Assembly: GCA_017619795.1 (NCBI GenBank)
Contig: JAFZRP010000111.1
Location: 1-41,930 of the forward strand
DNA from: Treponema sp.
GTDB taxonomy: Bacteria; Spirochaetota; Spirochaetia; Treponematales; Treponemataceae
Reading direction: 5' to 3'
DNA length: 41,930 nt
The translations under genes and the position numbers were made by a program. The stretch's first letter is position 1, and every line of letters starts with the position of its first letter. Positions 31,221 through 39,487 of the stretch are shown here, one piece after another. Under the pieces are notes generated by a model. That model was not told the DNA's origin. It did not search any database and saw nothing but the letters and a program-made list of their open reading frames with translations.

Positions 31221-32387
31221 ATGATTCGTTTGCTTGCTAAGTTGTTCATAAAAAACAACAAGGATTATAAGAATCAGACTGTACGAGAAAAGTACGGTAT
31301 TCTTTGTGGTGGCTTTGGGATTTTCTTAAATGTAATTTTGTTTGCACTAAAGTTTATTTTTGGTACGATTGCGGCTTCGGTGGCTATGGTGGCAGATGCG
31401 TTCAACAACCTTTCCGACGCCGCTTCGTCAATCGTGCAGATTCTTGGGTTCAAGCTTGCTTCTAAAAAGCCGGATTCACAGCATCCTTTTGGACACGGGC
31501 GACTGGAATATGTTTCGGGGCTTGCAATTTCGTTTTTTATTCTGTTGATGGGCTTTGAGTTGATAAAATCTTCTATTACAAAGCTCATTAATCCTGAGCC
31601 GCAGAATTACAATCTTTTTTCTATTTTGGTGATGGGGTTCGCAATTTTGATAAAGTTCTACATGTATTTGTATAACCATCAGATTGCAAAAAAGATTGAT
31701 TCTGTAACCATGGAAGCAACTGCAAAAGACAGCTTCAGCGATATGATTTCGACTTCGGTTGTAATTGTTTCCATCATTATTTCACGCATTACGAGCTTCC
31801 CTGTTGATGGTATTGCCGGAATTATTGTAGGGGCATTTATTCTAAAAACAGGCTACGAGGCTGCAAAAGATACAATTGGACCTTTACTTGGTAATCCGCC
31901 GTCCAAAGAGCTTGTTGATGAAATTGAAAAGGAACTTTTAAAGTATAAACCAATAATCGGTATGCACGATTTGATTGTTCATGATTATGGTCCGGGGCGA
32001 ATGATGATTTCGCTTCATGCAGAAGTTCCCGGCGATATGAATATTTTTGATTTACACGATGTGATTGATGTTGCCGAGGTTATGATTTCCAGAAAGTTTA
32101 ATTGCAGCGTTGTAATTCACATGGATCCGATTGATACGAATAATACAAGGCTAGAAGAGCTTAAAAAGATTCTGGCTGAAGAACTGCCGAAAATTGACAA
32201 GAACCTCAGATTCCACGATGTACGAATGGTTCCGGGACCAACTCATACAAACCTTATTTTTGATGTTGTAAAGCCGTTTGAATGTGCGTTAGATAACGAG
32301 CAGCTTATTGCAGAAATAAACGAAGCGGTTCAGCAGCGTGATAAAAGTGTTTTCTGTGCGGTTACAGTTGATGCGCCATATGTGTAA
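31221..32387 (+). CDS. cation diffusion facilitator family metal exporter
   Basis: A 388-residue CDF transporter: six hydrophobic helices (~30-215) and a cytoplasmic C-terminal metal-binding domain with a duplicated ferredoxin-like region. Family motifs include VADAFNNLSDAASS and HPFGHGRLEYVSG (88-100). The membrane metal site reads Asn62-x3-Asp66 in helix 2 and Asp170-x3-Asp174 in helix 5 rather than the His-x3-Asp of zinc exporters. N/D-only sites are associated with manganese-exporting CDFs (family knowledge), so Mn2+ is the better guess. AAGGAAG precedes ATG 31221. It follows the glucosidase by 61 bp with no terminator visible, so cotranscription is possible but a functional link is not obvious. 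Confidence 0.88.
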   Translation: MIRLLAKLFIKNNKDYKNQTVREKYGILCGGFGIFLNVILFALKFIFGTIAASVAMVADAFNNLSDAASSIVQILGFKLASKKPDSQHPFGHGRLEYVSGLAISFFILLMGFELIKSSITKLINPEPQNYNLFSILVMGFAILIKFYMYLYNHQIAKKIDSVTMEATAKDSFSDMISTSVVIVSIIISRITSFPVDGIAGIIVGAFILKTGYEAAKDTIGPLLGNPPSKELVDEIEKELLKYKPIIGMHDLIVHDYGPGRMMISLHAEVPGDMNIFDLHDVIDVAEVMISRKFNCSVVIHMDPIDTNNTRLEELKKILAEELPKIDKNLRFHDVRMVPGPTHTNLIFDVVKPFECALDNEQLIAEINEAVQQRDKSVFCAVTVDAPYV

Positions 32388-32396
32388 GCGTTCGCG

Positions 32397-32918
32397 TTAT
32401 TTTCTTCTATAAGTTACGTAGGTATATTTTATATTATTTTCTTCACAGTTGGCTTCCACAGATTTTGTCCATTTGCCGGTTAGTTTTGGAAAGTGGCGGT
32501 CACCTGGGAAAGAAGCGTCTATTTCTGTGGCATAAATTGTTTTTGCGTAGGGAAGAGTTTGTCTGTAGATTTCTTCGCCGCCTGCAATAAGGATTTCTTT
32601 ATCGGCGGAAGTATTATTTGTTGTATTCGTACCAGCGGTGTTTTCTTCTGCTTTCACACAGTATTCAATTGCTTTTTCAATGCTATCAGCAAGCACGCAA
32701 CCTTCCGGTGCATTCTTCATCGTTTTTGAAACTATTACGATAGTGCAGTAGGGAAGTGCGCGTCCAATTTCTTCAAACGATTTGCGTCCCATTATAATAT
32801 GTTTGTTATGGCAAACCTGTTTAAAACGAGTTCGCTCAGACGTTAGACTCCATGGAATCTTGCCGTCTGAGCCGATTACGCGGTTTTTATCGTAAGCAAC
32901 AAGAATTGAAATATTCAT
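32397..32918 (-). CDS. folA: dihydrofolate reductase
   Basis: NADPH-dependent reduction of dihydrofolate to tetrahydrofolate. The 173-residue protein has the standard motifs: N-terminal ISILVAYDKNRVIG, GKIPW with Trp23, the substrate-protonating acid at the expected position as Glu28 instead of the E. coli Asp27, MGRKSFEEIG and the IAGGEEIY cofactor loop. A Thr/Asn-rich insertion (NTAGTNTTNNTSADK) before ILIAGG makes it slightly long. I chose ATG 32918, giving the canonical N-terminus 7 nt after the flgN-like stop; a TTG at 32936 would overlap that gene. It is the last gene of the fliS-flgN-folA unit and converges on the CDF gene, 9 bp away. Confidence 0.93.
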   Translation of the reverse strand: MNISILVAYDKNRVIGSDGKIPWSLTSERTRFKQVCHNKHIIMGRKSFEEIGRALPYCTIVIVSKTMKNAPEGCVLADSIEKAIEYCVKAEENTAGTNTTNNTSADKEILIAGGEEIYRQTLPYAKTIYATEIDASFPGDRHFPKLTGKWTKSVEANCEENNIKYTYVTYRRK

Positions 32919-32925
32919 TAAAGGA

Positions 32926-33405
32926 TTATGCTTCAACTTCTACTAGAGATGCAACCTTCTGTGGCTGTGCGTAAACACTTCTTGCATTTCTGTATGGGTT
33001 TTTGAAGTTCTGAATCTGTGTTCGGATGCTTTCAATATGAACTCTGAGTAAATCACGGTTGATTTCGTTCTGCTTAAGAACCTTTTCCTGCAAGTCTGTA
33101 AGCTCGTTCTGAAGCTGAAGAATAGACTGAGCTTCCTTGTCGTTGTTGTTTGCAGATACAGATTTGTACATATTTGACATAGGAACAATTACCTTCTGAA
33201 GGCTTGCAATGTTCTTTACTACCTGCTGTTCAAGCTCTGTATGTGCAATAAGGCTTTCAGGATTTTCTTCAGAAATTGATTTCTGCTGTTTTTCAAGCAG
33301 GTCAAGATATTCCTTGAACTTTCCTCTCTGCTGCTCGAGCAGTGTTCTGAATCTTCTTAAAATTGCAACTCGTTCGTTTAATTCTTTCTGTGAAATCTCA
33401 GCCAT
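32926..33405 (-). CDS. FlgN-like flagellar export chaperone
   Basis: A 159-residue, almost entirely helical protein (LNERVAILRRFRTLLEQQRGK…) of the size and heptad pattern of FlgN family chaperones, which hold hook-filament junction proteins (FlgK, FlgL) before export. The FlgN call rests on size, helicity, a C-terminal tail (RNARSVYAQPQKVASLVEVEA) and the position directly after fliS. No catalytic motif is expected. GGAGG before ATG 33405 decides the start; an in-frame start at 33420 lies ahead of that ribosome-binding site. Separated from fliS by 29 bp and followed by folA after 7 bp. Confidence 0.65.
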   Translation of the reverse strand: MAEISQKELNERVAILRRFRTLLEQQRGKFKEYLDLLEKQQKSISEENPESLIAHTELEQQVVKNIASLQKVIVPMSNMYKSVSANNNDKEAQSILQLQNELTDLQEKVLKQNEINRDLLRVHIESIRTQIQNFKNPYRNARSVYAQPQKVASLVEVEA

Positions 33406-33434
33406 ATAGTTTCCTCCCATATAGAATCAGGTTA

Positions 33435-33875
33435 TTAGCCTGTTATATTAAGTACATTCTCAACTTTTGTTGCCGGTGCGTTTGCCGTGCTGCTGGCAAT
33501 CTGTCGCCAGGATTCTACAAGCTCGTTAAGCATCTTCAGAATAAAAGCAAGCTTCTCTTTGTTGTGAGTGATATTGATAGTAAGCAGCTCTTCGTTGAAA
33601 AATACGTACAAAGACATAAGATTCTTAGCGATTTCTCCGCCTTTATCCATATCAAGCGATACCTGAAGCTCAGTAATAATAGCCTGTGTTTTCTGAATGC
33701 AGATACCAAACTTTTCAATATTGCCCGGTTTGATTCTTCCATCCAGCTCAATATAATTCATTGCAGCTGTAAGCTGTTTAATTGCACCCTCGTAAAGCAG
33801 AACAACCAGTCTTCCCTGACTCGCAGTGCTTATGTTCGTTTTTTGATAAGCGTTATAAGCGTTCTGATATCCCAT
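33435..33875 (-). CDS. fliS: flagellar filament chaperone FliS
   Basis: Cytoplasmic chaperone that binds the C-terminus of flagellin and prevents premature polymerisation. The 146-residue helical protein has the family N-terminus (NAYNAYQKTNISTASQGRLVVLLYEGAI) and the LMSLYVFFNEELLTINITHN central helix. In spirochaetes it serves the periplasmic filaments. A strong AGGAGG lies before ATG 33875; a 9-bp hairpin (33895-33917) and a sigma-28-like promoter (33954-33979) lie upstream, consistent with late flagellar expression. First gene of a unit with the FlgN-like gene and folA. Confidence 0.92.
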   Translation of the reverse strand: MGYQNAYNAYQKTNISTASQGRLVVLLYEGAIKQLTAAMNYIELDGRIKPGNIEKFGICIQKTQAIITELQVSLDMDKGGEIAKNLMSLYVFFNEELLTINITHNKEKLAFILKMLNELVESWRQIASSTANAPATKVENVLNITG

Positions 33876-33894
33876 AAAAACCTCCTGATGGGAC

Positions 33895-33917
33895 CTCTAA
33901 AAGTCACTCTTTTAGAG
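33895..33917 (-). repeat. 9-bp stem-loop in the fliS leader
   Basis: CTCTAAAAG (33895-33903), loop of 5, CTTTTAGAG (33909-33917). In the fliS mRNA it sits ~7 nt before the AGGAGG ribosome-binding site. It could stabilise the 5' end or affect translation; it is not a terminator. Confidence 0.6.
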
Positions 33918-33953
33918 ATACTTTAAAGACGGTTTTGGCAACACGTCAGTTCA

Positions 33954-33979
33954 TTGTCGGAAAATAAAAAAAATACTTA
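33954..33979 (-). promoter_or_regulatory. possible sigma-28 (FliA) promoter of fliS
   Basis: On the minus strand TAAGTATT (33979 to 33972), 10-bp spacer, TCCGACAA (33961 to 33954), compared with the flagellar consensus TAAAGTTT-N11-GCCGATAA (6/8 in the -10 half). Transcription would begin ~35 nt before the leader hairpin's inner arm. Spacing is one short of consensus. Confidence 0.4.
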
Positions 33980-34027
33980 AGAAAAAATTACAAAAAAATT
34001 ATAACTTTAGTTTATTGTGCTTTTTTA

Positions 34028-34056
34028 GTGACAATTTAAATTATTATCAGTATATT
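34028..34056 (+). promoter_or_regulatory. ftsH promoter
   Basis: GTGACA (34028-34033), 17-bp spacer, TATATT (34051-34056); transcription near 34063 with a ~39-nt leader. The rest of the 226-bp gap to fliS is very AT-rich and otherwise empty apart from the fliS promoter and hairpin. Confidence 0.65.
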
Positions 34057-34101
34057 TAAGGAAGAATATTATTAATTAGCGAAATAAATAGGATTTTTCA
34101 A

Positions 34102-36192
34102 ATGGCAGAGAACCAGACAGAAAACAAAGACGACAAACAGAATGATGAAAATGATCCGTACAAATTCTTTAAATTTGCAGGACCAGAAGACAATAAAAAC
34201 AATAACAAGGACAAGAAAAAGAAGCCTAAAATCTCTTTTATAGGCGTGCTTTTGCTTTTACTTTGTGCCTTTGCGGTTGTAGATATCTTTTTCCTTTCAA
34301 AAACAGATAACCTGATTGATTATTCCGATTTCAGGGAAATGGTAGAGAATGGTAAGATTGTTTATGTAGAAATCGGCGAAAACTATATCACCGGTTACGG
34401 ACCTTCTTCTTCAGTAAATCTTGGTTCTGGAAGTGAGAAAGGACTTCAGCTTTTCCAGCCAAAGACAATTAAAAGTGCAGAGCAGTACAAAACAGCTTCC
34501 GTTCTTATGCAGAATTTTATAGATTTGCTCGACGAAAAGGGAATTAAGTACAAATTCGTAATGAAGCAGAATAATTATTTTATTCAGCTGCTTATAAACC
34601 TTATCCTTCCGTTCGGACTTATCTTTATATTCTATTTCTTTATTTTCCGCAAAATGGGCGGTGGAGCCGGTGGCGGCGGAATGGGAAGTATTTTCAATGT
34701 TGGTGCTTCCAGGGCAAAGGTTGTAGAAGAGGGTAAGATTAAAACCCGTTTTTCTGATGTTGCCGGTGTTGATGAAGCAAAAGAAGAGCTTGTAGAGGTT
34801 GTAGACTTTTTGAAGTCGCCTAAGAAATATACTGATATTGGTGGAAAGATTCCAAAGGGCGTTCTGCTCGTTGGTGATCCAGGTACCGGTAAGACTTTGC
34901 TGGCACGCGCCGTTGCAGGAGAAGCCGGAGTTCCGTTCTTCAGCATTTCAGGTTCTGACTTTGTTGAAATGTTTGTCGGTGTTGGTGCAAGTCGTGTAAG
35001 AGATTTGTTTAAGCAGGCACGCGAAAAAGCTCCTTGTATTATTTTTATAGATGAAATTGATGCTCTTGCTAAGAGCCGTGCTAATGGTTTTAGCAGCAAC
35101 GATGAACGTGAGCAGACTTTAAACCAGCTGCTTGTAGAAATGGACGGCTTTGATAATGAAAAAGGTCTTATTGTTCTTGCCGCTACAAACCGTGTTGATG
35201 TTCTTGATCCTGCAATTCTGCGACCAGGCCGTTTTGACCGCCAGGTTCCTGTAGAAAAGCCTGATGTAACAGGTCGTGAAGCAATCCTCAGAATCCACGC
35301 AAAGAACGTTAAGCTCGACAGCGATGTTGATTTTACTTCACTTGCACATGGAACAACAGGCTTTGCCGGAGCAGATCTTGCGAATGTTGTAAACGAAGCT
35401 GCAATCCTTGCCGTACGCAATGGTCGTAAAAAGGTTACTATGTCCGATTTCAACGATGCAATTGATAAGGTAAGCATTGGTCTTAAGAAAAAGACTCGCA
35501 GCGAAAACGAAAAAGAAAGAAAGATTGTTGCATACCACGAGACAGGACATGCTCTTATGGGTGCGTTTACACCTGAATATCCTCCTGTAAACAAAATAAC
35601 TGTTGTGCCACGCTCTCACGGAATTGGTGGTTTTACACAGTACCGCGACGAAGAAGAAAAAACTCTCCAGACTCAGCGCGACTTAATTAATGAAGTTGAC
35701 GTAATGCTTGGTGGACGTGCCGCAGAGCAGGTTGTATTCGGCGAGATTTCTACAGGTGCTGCAAACGACATTAGCCGTGCTACCGATATCCTTAAGCGAA
35801 TGATTACCGATTTTGGTATGAGCGAAAAGTTTAAGAATATGACGCTTGGTAGAGGCGTTCGCGGTTACAGCGGTGGTGAACCGGAGCTTATAAGAGAGTT
35901 CAGTGAAGAAACTCAGAAGTATATTGATGAAGAAATTGCCCGAGTAATGAACGAGCGCTATGAATATGCACTTAAGGTTCTCAGCGATCATAAGGATTTG
36001 CTCGATTATATTGCAAACCGTCTTATGGAAAAAGAAACTATGGACGGAAAAGAGTTTGCAGAAATAATCAAAGGTGAACAGCATTGCAAGGAGCTTTGTG
36101 AGCCAGTGGCAGAAGAAGCAGCAGCATCAGCAGAGACAACAGCTGCTTCCGAAACTCCAGCTTCATCAGAAGAAACTCCAGAACAGAAATAG
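34102..36192 (+). CDS. ftsH: ATP-dependent zinc metalloprotease FtsH
   Basis: Membrane-anchored AAA+ protease for quality control of membrane and short-lived cytosolic proteins. It is 696 residues: a charged N-terminal cytoplasmic stretch (~1-45, Asn/Asp/Lys-rich), TM1 (~46-66), a periplasmic domain, TM2 (~155-175), a Gly-rich linker, the AAA domain with Walker A GDPGTGKT (258-265), Walker [10 protein letters not shown] and the SRH arginines (RPGRFDR), then the M41 peptidase domain with zinc motif HETGH (479-483). The C-terminus ends in an Ala/Glu/Thr/Ser-rich tail of ~35 residues. All catalytic residues are present. It has its own promoter, and lolA follows after 36 bp with a separate promoter. 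Confidence 0.96.
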   Translation: MAENQTENKDDKQNDENDPYKFFKFAGPEDNKNNNKDKKKKPKISFIGVLLLLLCAFAVVDIFFLSKTDNLIDYSDFREMVENGKIVYVEIGENYITGYGPSSSVNLGSGSEKGLQLFQPKTIKSAEQYKTASVLMQNFIDLLDEKGIKYKFVMKQNNYFIQLLINLILPFGLIFIFYFFIFRKMGGGAGGGGMGSIFNVGASRAKVVEEGKIKTRFSDVAGVDEAKEELVEVVDFLKSPKKYTDIGGKIPKGVLLVGDPGTGKTLLARAVAGEAGVPFFSISGSDFVEMFVGVGASRVRDLFKQAREKAPCIIFIDEIDALAKSRANGFSSNDEREQTLNQLLVEMDGFDNEKGLIVLAATNRVDVLDPAILRPGRFDRQVPVEKPDVTGREAILRIHAKNVKLDSDVDFTSLAHGTTGFAGADLANVVNEAAILAVRNGRKKVTMSDFNDAIDKVSIGLKKKTRSENEKERKIVAYHETGHALMGAFTPEYPPVNKITVVPRSHGIGGFTQYRDEEEKTLQTQRDLINEVDVMLGGRAAEQVVFGEISTGAANDISRATDILKRMITDFGMSEKFKNMTLGRGVRGYSGGEPELIREFSEETQKYIDEEIARVMNERYEYALKVLSDHKDLLDYIANRLMEKETMDGKEFAEIIKGEQHCKELCEPVAEEAAASAETTAASETPASSEETPEQK

Positions 36193-36220
36193 TGACAACA
36201 TCGCGATTTAACGCTATAAT
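36192..36220 (+). promoter_or_regulatory. leaderless promoter of the lolA-rodZ-rimO unit
   Basis: GTGACA (36192-36197, overlapping the ftsH stop), 17-bp spacer, perfect TATAAT (36215-36220), then 8 nt to ATG 36229. The predicted leader is ~2 nt and there is no Shine-Dalgarno. The stretch TATAATCTATTGCTATG closely matches the mnmG start region. Confidence 0.7.
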
Positions 36221-36228
36221 CTATTGCT

Positions 36229-36900
36229 ATGAAGAAACGAATGATTTTGTGTGCTGCCGCTTTTTTTCTTGCCGCAGCACTTTCTGCTCAGGGAATTACA
36301 ACTGCAAGCGCATATTTTAAGCAGATATCTGAATATTACGGCTCTCTTAAGGATTACGAAGCCGATTTCGAAATAAAAATTGAAAAGCAGGAGACAGCCG
36401 GCAAACTGTCCTTCAAATCACCAGATTTATTAAGAATGGATTATTCATCACCGGCAAATCAGGTAATCTGTTTTAACGGCGACATGCTTACAATTTATCT
36501 TCCAGATTCTTCCGCTGTACTTCAGCAGGCAATTACTCAGGAAAACGGAAGTGCCGCTTCTTTATCAACCCCACAGGGACTTTCACTTTTGAGCCGCTAC
36601 TATACCGTGGCCTACGAAACAGGACAGACCGCAGAACCTCTTGAAAAAGGCTCCGACGAAATGGTCGTAAAGTTTATCCTTACAAAGAAAAGCAATACAG
36701 AAGCCTTTAAGTACATAAAAATCGCAGTTGTTGAGGAAACAAAGCTTATTCGAAGAATTGAAGCCGTAACTCCAAAAGGCGAAACCTTTATCTTCAATTT
36801 CTTTGACTATAAAGTAAATCAGGACATTTCAGATGCAAGGTTCATTTATGATCCTCCATCCTCAGCGAATAACTTTAATAATTTCCTGTTTGCGGAGTAA
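36229..36900 (+). CDS. LolA-like outer-membrane lipoprotein carrier protein
   Basis: A 223-residue periplasmic protein with a signal peptide (cleavage near SA|Q21). The mature protein has the LolA/LolB pattern: an initial helix (AYFKQISEYYGSLKDYEADFEI), then repeated amphipathic strands (GKLSFKSPDLLRMDY, ICFNGDMLTIYLP) building a half-barrel that carries lipoprotein acyl chains. In LolA families the Leu-Arg-(hydrophobic) strand is typical. Predicted to shuttle lipoproteins or other lipids across the periplasm. First gene of a tight unit with a rodZ-like gene (5-bp gap) and rimO. The start lies 8 nt after a -10, so translation is probably leaderless. Confidence 0.85.
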   Translation: MKKRMILCAAAFFLAAALSAQGITTASAYFKQISEYYGSLKDYEADFEIKIEKQETAGKLSFKSPDLLRMDYSSPANQVICFNGDMLTIYLPDSSAVLQQAITQENGSAASLSTPQGLSLLSRYYTVAYETGQTAEPLEKGSDEMVVKFILTKKSNTEAFKYIKIAVVEETKLIRRIEAVTPKGETFIFNFFDYKVNQDISDARFIYDPPSSANNFNNFLFAE

Positions 36901-36905
36901 TTGTA

Positions 36906-37997
36906 ATGGACAGTTTTGGTGAGATTCTTCATAACACTCGTGTAGAAAAAAGTCTTGACATTGATAAAATCGCAAGGGAAATATCAATAGAAAAAAAGTA
37001 TCTTCAGGGACTTGAAGACGAAGACAGCAGTGTTTTTCCTGGCGAAGCCTATATGATTGGCTTTTTAAGAAACTATTCTGCTTATCTTGAGCTTGATACC
37101 GAGCTTATGCTCAAGCTTTACAACAACAAAAAGATTCAGGAGTCGCCTGTACCGGAAGGACTTATTGCAAAACGAAGACCTCGCTGGCTTATTCCTGCAA
37201 TTGTAATTCCTGTTGTTTTTCTTGTTTCTGTTGCAGTTACAATTACAGCTTTGCTGCTTTCAAGGAAAAATACCGAGGACGATTCTCAGGTTGTCGTTAC
37301 AAACAGTTCAAAAAATGCACAGTATGTGCTTGATGATTCTAAGTTTACACAGCGCGTTTACAAGGGAGACCAGTTCCTTGTTCCAACCGAAAATGGTCAG
37401 ATTGTCCTTACAGTAAGAGACACCCTTTCTTCCTTTGGCTTGGACACTCCATCCGGCGTATTCTACACAGATCTTGCAGAAGAATCAGAGATTGATATAA
37501 ACGGCGACTCAATTGCAGACTTAATCGTCTATGTATCAGACATTTCCTATACCGACGAAAATCGTGGCGTAGAGCTTAGTATTCTTGCAAGACACGGAAT
37601 CCAGTCTCAGCCACAGAACGAAACTTTGATAGAAGAAATTCCGTTTATCACAGATATAAAATCTAAACATCCTCAGAAGATTATTCTTGAAGACAACCGT
37701 GCTTATCCGTTTACGCTTAATGCAAGCTTCCGCGGACCTTGTCTTTTCAGAAGCCGCGTAGACAATTACGAATCTTCAGAAACTTATTTCTCTCGTGGTG
37801 AAGTTTTCACTGCAAATCCTCATAACGGTATCAGACTCTGGATTTCTAACAGCAATACAGTTAAGTTTACGATTATTGCAGATTCCAGAACCTTTGAGCT
37901 TGATATTGGTGTTGCCGGACAGGTTCTTGTAGAAGACATTAAGTGGATAAAAGATACCGACGGAAAATATAAGCTTGTGGTAATTGAACTTGACTAG
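36906..37997 (+). CDS. RodZ-like helix-turn-helix membrane protein
   Basis: A 363-residue bitopic protein. Residues 1-70 are a RodZ-type cytoplasmic HTH (FGEILHNTRVEKSLDIDKIAREISIEKKYLQGLEDED…FLRNYSAYLELD), which in RodZ binds MreB rather than DNA. A basic stretch (AKRRPRW) precedes a TM helix (~98-120), and the periplasmic part (~125-363) is beta-rich and much larger than the RodZ C-terminal domain of E. coli. It likely links the cytoskeleton or cell-shape machinery to the envelope. CGGAG precedes ATG 36906. The 3' end overlaps the rimO start by 14 nt. Confidence 0.82.
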   Translation: MDSFGEILHNTRVEKSLDIDKIAREISIEKKYLQGLEDEDSSVFPGEAYMIGFLRNYSAYLELDTELMLKLYNNKKIQESPVPEGLIAKRRPRWLIPAIVIPVVFLVSVAVTITALLLSRKNTEDDSQVVVTNSSKNAQYVLDDSKFTQRVYKGDQFLVPTENGQIVLTVRDTLSSFGLDTPSGVFYTDLAEESEIDINGDSIADLIVYVSDISYTDENRGVELSILARHGIQSQPQNETLIEEIPFITDIKSKHPQKIILEDNRAYPFTLNASFRGPCLFRSRVDNYESSETYFSRGEVFTANPHNGIRLWISNSNTVKFTIIADSRTFELDIGVAGQVLVEDIKWIKDTDGKYKLVVIELD

Positions 37998-39450
37998 TTT
38001 TTATATCGATTTACACGGCTGTGCCAAAAATCAGACGGACGCCGAAATAATTGTTAGTTTTCTTGAAAAAGAAGGATTCCGTTATACTCAATCTCCAGAA
38101 AAAGCAGATTTTATTCTAATTAATTCATGCGGCTTTATTCAGTCAGCAAAAAAAGAATCAATAAACGCAGTATACGAGCTTAAAACCGCTTATCCGGCTG
38201 CAAAGCTTATTCTTACAGGTTGTCTTGCAGAACGTTATTCGCAGTTGTTTTTTGAATCTATGCCGGAGCTGGACGGAATCTTTGGCAACGGTAATTTAGC
38301 TGAAATTGCCGGCTTTATGAAAAAGTATAAAAAAAATGATGATGATGAGCGTTTTGTCCAGACGTTTCCGCAGGAAGGTATTTCAACGGCAGAACGTCCG
38401 CTGTTATTTAATTATCCTGGCAGTGCGTATGTTAAGATTACAGAAGGCTGTTCTAATCATTGTTCGTTCTGTGCAATTCCACTTATCCGCGGTGAGCTAA
38501 GAAGCCGTCCTGTTTCAGAAATTGTAAACGAGATTAAAAAGCTTGCAGAAAACGGTATTTACGAAATCAACCTGATAGGGCAGGATATTGCGGCTTACGG
38601 TACGGGAAAAGAAGATGGTGCTATTCGGGAAGAAGTAAACAAAGCTTGTGCAGAATCAGAAAAAACAACTCTTTCTCCAATCGCTTACCTTATTTCTAAA
38701 ATTGCAGAAATTAAAGGTAACTTTATTGTAAGACCGCTTTACATTCATCCGGACCATTTTAAGAAGGATATTCTTACCGAAATGAAAAAGGATTCCCGCT
38801 TTGTTCCGTATTTTGACATTCCTTTCCAAAGCGGTGATGATAAAATCATTAAGCTGATGAATAGAACTGGAACAGCAGAAAAATACCAGAAGCTTATTTC
38901 AGATATCCGCAAAAGCTACCCGGAAACTGTACTCAGAACAACATTCCTTACCGGTTTTCCCGGCGAAACTGATGAAGCTGCAGAAAATACAGTTAAGTTC
39001 TTACAGAATATTTCTCCAGACTGGGCAGGCTGCTTCCCATATAGCCGCGAAGAAGATACTCCTGCATATTCAATGAAGCCGGCTGTGCCTGCAAAAGTTG
39101 CAAAAAAACGGGCTGCGGCAATCGAAAAAATCCAGTCTGAAATAACGTATCAGAAGCTTCAGAAATATGTTGGAAAAAAGCTTAACGTGCTGATTGAAGA
39201 GATAATTGAGCTTTCTCAAGACGAAGAAAGTGATGAAGGACTTGCAATTGGACGAGCCTGGTTCCAGGCACCAGAGGTTGACGGCTGCGTTGTAGTACGA
39301 TATGAGCGAACCTTTGGCAAGGAAGCAGAATGTGTAAAGCCTGGAAACGTTGTAGAGGTCCAGATTCTGGCTGTTACAGGCGTAGATTTGGATGCAAGGT
39401 TCATTTCTTTGAAAAAATCTGCTAAAAGTTTGTTAAAGTTTATAATTTAA
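37984..39450 (+). CDS. rimO: ribosomal protein S12 methylthiotransferase
   Basis: Radical-SAM enzyme that methylthiolates an Asp of ribosomal protein S12. The 488-residue protein has the N-terminal UPF0004 cluster cysteines Cys13 (LHGCAKNQTD), Cys49 (NSCGF) and Cys80 (TGCLAERY), the radical-SAM triad Cys156/160/163 (CSNHCSFC) and a C-terminal TRAM domain. GCAKNxxD and the SFCAIP context favour RimO over MiaB. No ATG is available: an in-frame stop at 37981 leaves TTG 37984 (or TTG 37990) as start, overlapping the rodZ-like gene by 14 (or 8) nt, so it likely depends on translational coupling. A ~40-residue insertion (GTGKEDGAIREEVNKACAES region) is longer than usual. Confidence 0.92.
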   Translation: MNLTSFYIDLHGCAKNQTDAEIIVSFLEKEGFRYTQSPEKADFILINSCGFIQSAKKESINAVYELKTAYPAAKLILTGCLAERYSQLFFESMPELDGIFGNGNLAEIAGFMKKYKKNDDDERFVQTFPQEGISTAERPLLFNYPGSAYVKITEGCSNHCSFCAIPLIRGELRSRPVSEIVNEIKKLAENGIYEINLIGQDIAAYGTGKEDGAIREEVNKACAESEKTTLSPIAYLISKIAEIKGNFIVRPLYIHPDHFKKDILTEMKKDSRFVPYFDIPFQSGDDKIIKLMNRTGTAEKYQKLISDIRKSYPETVLRTTFLTGFPGETDEAAENTVKFLQNISPDWAGCFPYSREEDTPAYSMKPAVPAKVAKKRAAAIEKIQSEITYQKLQKYVGKKLNVLIEEIIELSQDEESDEGLAIGRAWFQAPEVDGCVVVRYERTFGKEAECVKPGNVVEVQILAVTGVDLDARFISLKKSAKSLLKFII

Positions 39451-39460
39451 TTTTATTCTT

Positions 39461-39480
39461 CACGAATTATCGTGTATAAT
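39461..39480 (+). promoter_or_regulatory. operator-like palindrome abutting a leaderless -10
   Basis: CACGA-ATTA-TCGTG (39461-39474) is a perfect inverted repeat ending exactly where TATAAT begins (39475-39480). Seven bases later is ATG 39488, with no Shine-Dalgarno. The palindrome sits in the spacer, where a bound regulator would block the polymerase; the -35 match is weak, as expected for a regulated or activator-dependent promoter. Confidence 0.6.
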
Positions 39481-39487
39481 GTAAAAT

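Noticed and set aside
33876..34101. tRNA or small-RNA gene in the fliS-ftsH gap
   Set aside because: No cloverleaf or terminator; the gap is explained by two divergent promoters and a leader hairpin.
34632..35594. 320-codon open frame on the minus strand inside ftsH
   Set aside because: It is fully antisense to conserved AAA and peptidase motifs, has Ser/Arg-rich low-complexity sequence and no ribosome-binding site.
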